Origin: Chloroflexota bacterium | Lineage (GTDB): Bacteria; Chloroflexota; Anaerolineae; B4-G1 | Direction of reading: 5' to 3' | Length of the DNA stretch: 6,697 nucleotides | NCBI GenBank assembly: GCA_030596915.1 | Contig: JAUVSX010000174.1 | Span: 1-6,697 of the forward strand | Shown here: one piece after another, positions 1-5,661 of the stretch | Layout: each line of letters opens with the position of its first letter | How positions within the stretch are numbered: position 1 is the first letter of the stretch | Position numbers and translations under genes: made by a program | The notes under the pieces: model-generated | Seen by the model: only the letters and a program-made list of their open reading frames with translations | The model's database searches: none | What the model was told of the DNA's origin: nothing

Positions 1-1464
1 AAACGGGGGTCGCAGCACCAGAGGCGCCTCCGCCTCGATGATTTCGACGTCCACCTGCCCATCGGCCACCAAACCCCGCCACTGCTTGGCCCCGCCACGC
101 CGCACCGCGGCTCCGCCCGCCCGCTCCGGGTCCAGACCGACAGGGGGACTGGTCCTCGGCGCGAAGGTCGGTGCATCCAGCAACACGACACTTGCGCCAA
201 TCCCACGACCCCGAAGACGCAAGAGCTCGGAAACCCAGGCCGGGTCCATGGAGGGCGTCACTACCAGGGCAGTAGCGCCGGGGGGCAACACCCGAGATGT
301 CTCCTCCAGAACCTCGGCAAGAGGGCGGACCGCCTCGGCCCGGGCCCTCGCTAGCACGTGGAGCAGTTTCCACAGATGCGCACGCCCTCGACCGGGCACC
401 ACCAGTTGACGGTCAGGCCCGTATACCACAAGCCCCACGGCACGCTTCGCGTCGAGCATAAGCGCGGCAGCCGATCCGGCGACGACAACACCCATCTCGT
501 CCGTGGATCGTCCGTCGCTGCCTACTTGAACATCGCTGCTCAGATCGAGTACGACCCAGACATCGCCCCCAGTCTCCTGATCGAACTCCTTGGTGTAGAG
601 CTGCGCACGGCGAGCCGTCGTCGGCCAGTGAATATGGTGCCGCGGATCCCCGGGAACGTATGCGCGCACACCCCCAACGGTGACAGTCGGGTCCCAGGAA
701 CGGTAGCTGACATGCGCACGACCTCCGGTGGCGCCCCTGGGCAGAGAGAACGGGAGCTGCTGGGCAATCGGCGGATAGACCAGGACACTCTCGACAGACC
801 GGTGCGAATGCACGACAGCGAATATGCCAAACGGATCGCGTGTCACGGCCTCCCACGGCCCCAGATGAAACTCACCCCGGCGCTGACACACGCCGCCGGC
901 AACCCAGCGATAGGTTGCCTGCGCCCCGACCGTCCGGACCGTGCTCGCGTCGTAGCCGGGCACGTCGCTGTGGTCGATCACCTCCACCCACAGTGCTGGC
1001 AATAACGAGTCGTTGTTCAGCCAGAACTGCTCCTCGAGCAGGTCCCCCACCTGCACAAGGGGGTAGCGTAGCTTGCGCTGCACCCGTATGCCACGGGCCA
1101 TTTGCCGTGCCCACGCGGCCGAGATGACCAGGATAGCGGCGAACGCGAGCAGCAGCGTGACCCAGACACGTGATGGAAACAGCCACTCAGCCACGAGGAG
1201 CACAAGAATGAGGACTAGTGGGAGCCTCCTGCGCCAGACGAGCGCTTCCTCGTTCTCCCCGCTGCGGACGCGCCATACCACCCACGGGCGGATGACCCGC
1301 CGCAACAGCGAGGGCCTGTCCCCGGGCTCGGCCACGAGCGCCACATCTGACGCGAAGGAGCGGGCAGCCACCCGCTCCTGGTCCCGCACCTCGGGCACGA
1401 CCTCACCGACGGACGTGGTCACGGCGCGCCGTTGGATCCCTTCCTGTGAGTCTGCGCCAACCAT
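1..1464 (-). CDS. DUF58 domain membrane protein, C-terminus cut by the window edge
   Basis: The frame stays open for 488 codons from the ATG at 1464 to base 1, so the gene is 3'-partial here. After a charged cytoplasmic head of about 80 residues come two adjacent hydrophobic segments (about 81-97 and 100-118), the usual N-terminal hairpin of DUF58 proteins. A beta-rich region follows. The family hallmark lies at residues 269-280 (Y-V-P-G-D-P ... I-H-W) and continues into 'PTTARR' and an acidic 'KEFDQE'. In many members the motif carries Arg where this protein has His276-His277. A VWA-like strand follows with D307-L-S-S-D, which is not a clean DxSxS metal site. DUF58 proteins are usually encoded with a MoxR AAA+ ATPase and often a transglutaminase-like protein; the exact role is unknown. 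Here the upstream neighbour is hflX, 15 bases away and in the same frame. Family assignment is confident; function is not. Confidence 0.9.
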   Translation of the reverse strand, partial: MVGADSQEGIQRRAVTTSVGEVVPEVRDQERVAARSFASDVALVAEPGDRPSLLRRVIRPWVVWRVRSGENEEALVWRRRLPLVLILVLLVAEWLFPSRVWVTLLLAFAAILVISAAWARQMARGIRVQRKLRYPLVQVGDLLEEQFWLNNDSLLPALWVEVIDHSDVPGYDASTVRTVGAQATYRWVAGGVCQRRGEFHLGPWEAVTRDPFGIFAVVHSHRSVESVLVYPPIAQQLPFSLPRGATGGRAHVSYRSWDPTVTVGGVRAYVPGDPRHHIHWPTTARRAQLYTKEFDQETGGDVWVVLDLSSDVQVGSDGRSTDEMGVVVAGSAAALMLDAKRAVGLVVYGPDRQLVVPGRGRAHLWKLLHVLARARAEAVRPLAEVLEETSRVLPPGATALVVTPSMDPAWVSELLRLRGRGIGASVVLLDAPTFAPRTSPPVGLDPERAGGAAVRRGGAKQWRGLVADGQVDVEIIEAEAPLVLRPPF

Positions 1465-1482
1465 GCCTCCTGCTACCGTTCA
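1462..1482 (-). promoter_or_regulatory. hflX-DUF58 junction with a Shine-Dalgarno almost touching the start codon
   Basis: The hflX stop TGA (1482-1480) is followed in the same frame by five sense codons and then ATG (1464-1462). The only purine-rich site, AGGAGG at 1471-1466, is one base from that ATG, closer than the usual 5-9 bases. No other ATG, GTG or TTG lies in frame between the stop and this ATG. The next in-frame start is GTG at codon 15, and it has no visible Shine-Dalgarno. Ribosomes ending hflX could re-initiate here. This layout is seen directly; coupling is inferred. Confidence 0.5.
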
Positions 1483-2835
1483 GCCGAGAGTATCCGCGCC
1501 GTCCGCAGTCACGCGTGTCGTGATACCGGCAATCCGTGCAGCCAACGCGTGCGGTAACCATCCAACTATGCGGGTTCCCGCGGCTGCATACTCCTCCCGT
1601 TCGATCTGACCCGCACCGTGAATCTCATCGACGAGGCCCCCGAGCTCGTACGGAATCAGCACGTCCACGTGCTTCATTTGCGATTGCACAGATGCTTCCA
1701 CCACAGACATCAAAGTGCCCAGTCCTTCTCCGGTGATGGCCGAAATCGGGACACCGCCTGGGAAAGTGTCCCGAAGACGGGTCACTCTCTCGCCGTCCTG
1801 TAGCAGGTCAACCTTGTTCAGGGCAACCACCGTGGGCCTGTCATCGGCCCCGATGTCCTTCAGCGTTGTCAACACCGCCTCGCCCTGCCCCACGGCCTGG
1901 GGGTGCGTCACGTCCACCACGTGCAGCAGGAGGTCCGCTTCGCAGACCTCCTCCAAAGTGGCCCTGAAAGCTGCGACAAGCTCCGTCGGCAACCTCTGGA
2001 TAAAACCGACAGTATCCGTGAACAGCGCAGCGCCCCCACCCGGAAGCCCCACTCGACGCGTGGTCGGATCCAGAGTCGCGAAGAGCTGATCTGCCACGAA
2101 TACGTCCGAACCCGAAATAGCGTTGAGCAGAGTGGATTTCCCGGCGTTTGTGTAGCCAACGATAGCGACGGTGGGGGCGCCCATCCGACGCCGTCGTGAT
2201 CGATATCGGGCACGGTGCGCACGTACACCCTCGAGGTCGCGCTTCAGCCGGACGATTCGCCTGCTGACCACGCGGCGATCCGTCTCAAGCTGTGTCTCGC
2301 CCGGACCACGAACGCCGACGCCTCCTGTCGCGCCGCCAGCGCGTCCGCCCGCCTGTCGGGCCAGATGGGTCCACGCCCGGGTCAGTCGCGGCAGGCGGTA
2401 CTCGTACTGCGCCAACTCCACCTGCAGCGCACCCTCTCGTGTCCTGGCGTGCTGGGCAAAGACATCGAGGATCAGCGCTGTGCGGTCCAGGACCTTCACG
2501 TTCTCTCCAAGCGCTTTCTCGAGTTCGCGCTGATGCCGCGGCGAGAGCTCGTCATCGAACAGCACGACGTCGGCGGCCAGATCAGCCACCATCTGCACCA
2601 CCTCGCTTACCTTCCCCGAACCGATAAACGTAGCGGGATGAGGTCGCTGCCGCCGCTGAACAGCCTGTCCAACCGTCACCAGTCCAGCCGTGCTTGCGAG
2701 CTGAGAAAGCTCGACCAGCGACTGCTCGACGGGCCAGTGATTGTCGTCAGCCACGGAAGATCCACCTCGTAACTCAACGCCCACAAGCAGAGCCCGTTCG
2801 GTCGGCGGGCCTGTCGGCTCAGGTATTCTCGCTAT
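1480..2835 (-). CDS. hflX: GTPase HflX (ribosome-splitting/rescue factor)
   Basis: HflX is a cytoplasmic GTPase that binds the 50S subunit and, in characterised species, splits stalled or stressed 70S ribosomes. Counting from the proposed start (451 residues), the HflX N-terminal domain spans about 14-133 with 'HPATFIGSGK' and 'VVLFDDELSP'. A Gly-rich linker and the signature 'GPGETQLETDRR' follow. The G domain has P-loop G-Y-T-N-A-G-K-S (227-234), switch 'ATLDPT', DTVGF (274-278), NKVD (340-343) and SAIT (365-368). A C-terminal domain begins near 389 with 'DVLIPYELGG'. The start was set at the ATA at 2835 because AGGAGG (2847-2842) sits 6 bases upstream and family N-termini begin about here. 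The frame is open upstream to TTG 2916, with GTG 2877 and TTG 2868 as alternatives, but these fall in or before a likely promoter. The product is certain; the start is not. It lies downstream of the lipoprotein gene and is followed closely by DUF58. Confidence 0.95.
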   Translation of the reverse strand: MARIPEPTGPPTERALLVGVELRGGSSVADDNHWPVEQSLVELSQLASTAGLVTVGQAVQRRQRPHPATFIGSGKVSEVVQMVADLAADVVLFDDELSPRHQRELEKALGENVKVLDRTALILDVFAQHARTREGALQVELAQYEYRLPRLTRAWTHLARQAGGRAGGATGGVGVRGPGETQLETDRRVVSRRIVRLKRDLEGVRAHRARYRSRRRRMGAPTVAIVGYTNAGKSTLLNAISGSDVFVADQLFATLDPTTRRVGLPGGGAALFTDTVGFIQRLPTELVAAFRATLEEVCEADLLLHVVDVTHPQAVGQGEAVLTTLKDIGADDRPTVVALNKVDLLQDGERVTRLRDTFPGGVPISAITGEGLGTLMSVVEASVQSQMKHVDVLIPYELGGLVDEIHGAGQIEREEYAAAGTRIVGWLPHALAARIAGITTRVTADGADTLG

Positions 2836-2847
2836 CGCTCTCCTCCT
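2833..2847 (-). promoter_or_regulatory. hflX ribosome binding site with candidate ATA start codon
   Basis: On the minus strand AGGAGG (2847-2842) is followed by six bases and then ATA (2835-2833), in frame with hflX. The following residues, 'ARIPEPTGPPTERALLVGVE', resemble the start of HflX proteins. No ATG, GTG or TTG lies at a usable distance from this Shine-Dalgarno in frame. ATA is a rare but possible bacterial initiator; its use here is inferred. Confidence 0.5.
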
Positions 2848-2867
2848 AGTCGTAAGCTCCGTGACCA

Positions 2868-2896
2868 AGTATACCACGGCTGGCCCCAAGCCGCCC
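2868..2896 (-). promoter_or_regulatory. candidate hflX promoter with extended -10
   Basis: TATACT (2873-2868) matches the -10 consensus at five of six bases, and TGG directly before it (2876-2874) gives an extended -10. At 17-base spacing the -35 position (2896-2891) reads GGGCGG, which is poor, as is common with extended -10 promoters. Transcription would begin near 2861, giving a leader of about 25 bases that holds the hflX Shine-Dalgarno. This would allow hflX and DUF58 to be expressed apart from the upstream genes. No T-run terminator is visible after the lipoprotein stop, so read-through from upstream is also possible. Confidence 0.5.
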
Positions 2897-2958
2897 GCGA
2901 CTCGGGCTGCAGCCAAAGTTGCGCGTGTCCCGCCCGATCCGTGGGCCGCATCAGGATA

Positions 2959-4119
2959 CTAGCGGTAATACTCCAATTCCCGTTGGCTCAGCCGCACCAC
3001 CGCGGAGCTGTCAAGTCGCCATCCGTCGGCTGTGCGCACAGTGCTCCACACAACATCCCACAGCGTGGCTATGATGCGGCCCTCCGCGTTGTCTCGTGCG
3101 AGCACTTGCGCGGAGACGACAGCGCTGTCGCTGCCGTCTCGGGCCGTTTCGCGCACTGCGCTTGCCTCTACGCCGACAGTCGTGGCGAACCCCACGGCCC
3201 AGGCTTCGTAGGGCTGAGCGGACCGCGCCGCATCAGTCAACAGACGGTAGGCGCCCGGCAGGTCGCGCTCGTCGACAGCCTGGTAGAAGGAGATGACCGC
3301 GCGTTCCGGAGAGCTTGTGTCGGAGGCGTGGGGGCGACCCAGGTAGAACCACGCGTGCCGATCCCAAGTCCACCCGTAGGTCGCGCCATCCCAGGTATAC
3401 ACAACCTCCCAAACCAGGTCATTGGCGGCCCTATGGCCCACAACCACTTCTTCACCCAATACGCCGTCGCGTTCCTCCAATCGCACACCAGCGTTCCCCT
3501 CGAACGACGCTATGAGCACATATGCGCTGCCGTCCCACCCGAACAAGTGGAGAAGAACAATGCTATCACCCGCGTGTCCCCAGATTAGGATCTCGGGCCT
3601 GCCGTCCAGGTTCACATCTCGCAGGCCGATGGTACAGACAGCGTGCTCGCCCAACCCATACTTCCCTTGTTGCAGGGGAGCCAAGTCGTGCCAGTTACCG
3701 TTGTCGATCACAAACGCCCCTATCCGACGAGGACCCTCCGGGCGCGCGTACACGCCAAGCCACTCAGGCTCGCCATCACCGTCCGTATCGTCCCAGCGCA
3801 GGCATAGCGGTTGCACTCCTGCCGCCGCAATCTGATCGCGCCCCGCTGCAATCGCGCTTGAGACTGCATCTCTGTCGACTGTAGGGATTGCCGCAGGCGT
3901 GGCCGTCGGCACAGGTGTCCGGCTGGGAACCAGGGTCGCCACCTGCGTGGGACCGGCCGTGGGACTGGCTGGCGAGGTCTGCACGGGTTGGCGCGTCGGT
4001 ACCGCGGTTGGATGATCCAGCGCCCTGTCGGTGCCCGGCGGCGCGCTGCAGCCGATACCCATCGCCAGCACCAGAACGAAGGCAGTACCCACCGCAGCCC
4101 ACCGCGGCCCACGCGTCAC
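2959..4119 (-). CDS. Probable lipoprotein with FG-GAP/VCBS-like region and NTF2-like C-terminal domain
   Basis: No specific function is recognised for this 386-residue protein. It begins with a basic head and a hydrophobic segment (about 7-22) ending at Cys24. The sequence before the Cys (M-G-I-G-C) is a weak lipobox because position -3 is Gly, so export is likely but lipidation is less sure. A Pro/Thr/Ala-rich linker (about 37-80, 'PVPTATP') would tether a folded part outside the membrane. Residues about 82-260 hold two Asp-rich loops, D110-D-T-D-G-D and D168-V-N-L-D-G, like the calcium-binding repeats of FG-GAP/VCBS propeller proteins, plus Trp-rich strands. Cys106 and Cys162 could pair. 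Residues about 268-376 ('SPERAVISFYQAVDERD' to 'GWRLDSS') look like an NTF2-like domain. The start is GTG with AAGG (4131-4128) eight bases upstream. The gene follows trmFO by 90 bases and precedes hflX by about 123. Confidence 0.8.
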   Translation of the reverse strand: MTRGPRWAAVGTAFVLVLAMGIGCSAPPGTDRALDHPTAVPTRQPVQTSPASPTAGPTQVATLVPSRTPVPTATPAAIPTVDRDAVSSAIAAGRDQIAAAGVQPLCLRWDDTDGDGEPEWLGVYARPEGPRRIGAFVIDNGNWHDLAPLQQGKYGLGEHAVCTIGLRDVNLDGRPEILIWGHAGDSIVLLHLFGWDGSAYVLIASFEGNAGVRLEERDGVLGEEVVVGHRAANDLVWEVVYTWDGATYGWTWDRHAWFYLGRPHASDTSSPERAVISFYQAVDERDLPGAYRLLTDAARSAQPYEAWAVGFATTVGVEASAVRETARDGSDSAVVSAQVLARDNAEGRIIATLWDVVWSTVRTADGWRLDSSAVVRLSQRELEYYR

Positions 4120-4149
4120 CGGGCCCGCCTTGAAGCGTGGGCGCCACGC
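4120..4149 (-). promoter_or_regulatory. Ribosome binding site and small hairpin before the lipoprotein gene
   Basis: In the 90-base gap after trmFO, a perfect 6-base stem GCGTGG/CCACGC with a 3-base loop lies at 4149-4135. AAGG (4131-4128) follows within four bases, eight bases before the GTG start. There is no T-run, so this is not a classic terminator. No convincing promoter was seen in the gap, which suggests the lipoprotein gene is co-transcribed with trmFO. Any effect of the hairpin on translation is a guess. Confidence 0.3.
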
Positions 4150-4209
4150 CCTTCGACGCCACTCCGTGTCTTAGCGATCAGCAGTCTTCGCATAACCGTC
4201 CGCCGTTGT

Positions 4210-5580
4210 TCAAGTGTTGGGGTGGTTTGTTGGGGTGTGGTCTTGACTATGCGAACCAAATACGTCATCAGCAAATGTTTCTATGGCGGCCAAGGCGCGA
4301 TTCGCCTGCGCCCGGCGACGCACCTGCTTCTTCCTTACCTTTGGACCCTCTAGCGGCGGAAGCAAGCCAAACGTAGCCTTCATCGGCTGGAATGTGTCCG
4401 GGTCCGCGTGGCTGACGTAGTGATATAGCGAGCCCACCATCGTCTCCCGAGGGGGAACCGCCGCTGGCTGTCCTTGAATGCGTCGTGCGAGGTTCACCCC
4501 CGCGACCCACCCGCTCGCAATGCTGCCAACATATCCCTCTATCCCAGTGATCTGGCCGGCGAAGAACAGGTCCGGACGGCCGCGGAATCCACCGCAGGGA
4601 TCGAGCAGAAGCGGAGACCGGATAAACGTGTTGCGGTGCATTTCTCCCAGACGTACGAATTCCGCGCGCGCCAGGCCGGGTATCAGCCCAAACACGCGCT
4701 TCTGCTCACCATACCGCAGGTTAGTTTGGAACCCGACCATATTGTAGGCGGAGCCAAGTATGTTCTCCTGCCGCAACTGGACGACCGCGTACGGTCGTCG
4801 CCCTGTCCGCGGGTCGGTCAGCCCCACGGGGCGCAGCGGTCCAAACGCGAGCGCATCGGCCCCTCGCGACGCCAGAACCTCCACGGGCAGGCACCCCTCG
4901 AAAAACCTGGCGTCTTGCAGTTCAAAGTCGCGCAGAGGTATGCGGTCGGCAGCCACCAGCGCCTCGACGAAGGTACGGTACTCCACCTCGGACATAGGAC
5001 AGTTCACGTAGTCCGGACCGCCACGGCCGTACCGCGAAGCCCGAAACGCGACTGACATATCTACGGAGTCGGCGCCTACGATCGGAGCGATTGCGTCGAA
5101 GAAGTGGAGATGCTCCTGCCCAGTCAGATGGGTAATCGCATCCGCGAGGGTTCGAGATGTGAGCGGACCCGTGGCTATGATAGCCGGCCCCTCGGGAACA
5201 GCTTCGACCTCGCTGCGCACGAGACGGATACCAGGATGCCCCTTCACGTTCTCGGTCACGGCCGCCGCGAATCGGTCTCGATCGACCGCCAGGGCTCCAC
5301 CGGCGGGCACTCGGCACGCGTCGGCGCAGGCCAGCACCATCGATCCGAGCCGCCGCAATTCCTCCTTCAGCAGGCCTCCCGCGCGATCCGGCTGGTCGGA
5401 GCCAAGGCTGTTGGAGCAAACGAGTTCAGCTAGCCTACCAGACAGGTGAGCAGGCGTCATCCTGTGCGGCCGCATCTCGTGCAGCACGACCGGCACGCCC
5501 ATCTCGGCGGCCTGCCAGGCTGCCTCGCACCCGGCCAAGCCACCTCCAACCACCGTGATCGTCCAACTCCCCGCCGCCAT
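4210..5580 (-). CDS. trmFO: Methylenetetrahydrofolate--tRNA-(uracil-5-)-methyltransferase TrmFO
   Basis: TrmFO is a cytoplasmic FAD enzyme that makes 5-methyluridine at position 54 in the tRNA T-loop, taking the carbon from methylenetetrahydrofolate and reducing it with NAD(P)H. Counting from the ATG at 5580 the protein has 456 residues, normal for the family. The FAD-binding Rossmann loop is G-G-G-L-A-G at 12-17. The conserved 'CSNSLGS' starts at Cys55 and leads into 'GLLKEELRRLGS'. 'PAGGALAVDR' lies near 92-101, 'CPMSEVEY' near 194-201, and 'FEGCLP' contains Cys230. Cys55 and Cys230 correspond to the functional cysteines Cys53 and Cys226 of the Bacillus subtilis enzyme. 'GPLRPVGL', 'AYNMVGFQTNL' and 'FAGQITGIEGY' complete the signature, so the enzyme looks intact. 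The ATG at 5580 was chosen because GGGAGG (5590-5585) lies four bases upstream; ATG 5592 and TTG 5595 are in frame but lack such a site. It is the first gene of the minus-strand run. Confidence 0.97.
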   Translation of the reverse strand: MAAGSWTITVVGGGLAGCEAAWQAAEMGVPVVLHEMRPHRMTPAHLSGRLAELVCSNSLGSDQPDRAGGLLKEELRRLGSMVLACADACRVPAGGALAVDRDRFAAAVTENVKGHPGIRLVRSEVEAVPEGPAIIATGPLTSRTLADAITHLTGQEHLHFFDAIAPIVGADSVDMSVAFRASRYGRGGPDYVNCPMSEVEYRTFVEALVAADRIPLRDFELQDARFFEGCLPVEVLASRGADALAFGPLRPVGLTDPRTGRRPYAVVQLRQENILGSAYNMVGFQTNLRYGEQKRVFGLIPGLARAEFVRLGEMHRNTFIRSPLLLDPCGGFRGRPDLFFAGQITGIEGYVGSIASGWVAGVNLARRIQGQPAAVPPRETMVGSLYHYVSHADPDTFQPMKATFGLLPPLEGPKVRKKQVRRRAQANRALAAIETFADDVFGSHSQDHTPTNHPNT

Positions 5581-5584
5581 CGCG

Positions 5585-5590
5585 CCTCCC
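5585..5590 (-). promoter_or_regulatory. trmFO ribosome binding site that decides the start
   Basis: GGGAGG lies four bases before ATG 5580. It falls inside the extended reading frame that would begin at ATG 5592 or TTG 5595, so it favours the inner ATG, giving a start of 'MAAGSWTITVVGGGLAG'. Confidence 0.6.
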
Positions 5591-5604
5591 ATCAACTGTA
5601 CGGC

Positions 5605-5633
5605 ATTCTACCATATGCGCTCCCGATTGACAC
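5605..5633 (-). promoter_or_regulatory. candidate trmFO promoter with extended -10
   Basis: TAGAAT (5610-5605) matches the -10 consensus at five of six bases and is preceded by TGG (5613-5611), an extended -10. At 17-base spacing the -35 position reads GTGTCA (5633-5628), a four-of-six match to TTGACA. Transcription would begin near 5598, giving a leader of about 18 bases with the Shine-Dalgarno inside. The design closely resembles the candidate hflX promoter. Confidence 0.55.
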
Positions 5634-5661
5634 TTGACATGCGCCGGTGCAGCGCTACCAT
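5627..5661 (+). promoter_or_regulatory. candidate divergent promoter with tandem TTGACA
   Basis: Two perfect TTGACA hexamers occur at 5627-5632 and 5634-5639, seven bases apart. From the second, a 16-base spacer leads to TACCAT (5656-5661), a four-of-six -10 that fits the TAnnnT pattern common in GC-rich bacteria. Transcription would start near 5668, which is downstream of the ATG at 5660, so promoter and start codon conflict. The first hexamer overlaps the -35 position of the trmFO promoter on the other strand. Confidence 0.45.

Noticed and set aside
358..1005. Long plus-strand open frame of 215 codons opposite the DUF58 gene
   Set aside because: It lies wholly antisense to the clearly coding DUF58 gene. 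Its translation is rich in Arg, Pro and His with no recognisable domain, as expected for a shadow frame in GC-rich DNA.
2060..2400. Gly-rich insertion before the GPGETQLE motif of HflX, considered as a novel linker
   Set aside because: Similar Gly-rich stretches at this position are common in HflX proteins of GC-rich bacteria, so it is not remarkable.
2880..2958. GC-rich inverted repeats (GGCTGCAGCC; GCCCG-5 bases-CGGGC) between the lipoprotein gene and hflX, considered as a terminator
   Set aside because: The stems are short and no T-run follows on either strand, so a rho-independent terminator is not supported.
2941..3588. Plus-strand open frame of 215 codons opposite the lipoprotein gene
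   Set aside because: It is antisense to a gene with signal segment, linker and domain-like structure. Its own translation shows no domain, and it has no convincing Shine-Dalgarno.
4474..5055. Plus-strand open frame of 193 codons opposite trmFO
   Set aside because: It falls entirely within trmFO, whose signature motifs cover the same bases on the minus strand.
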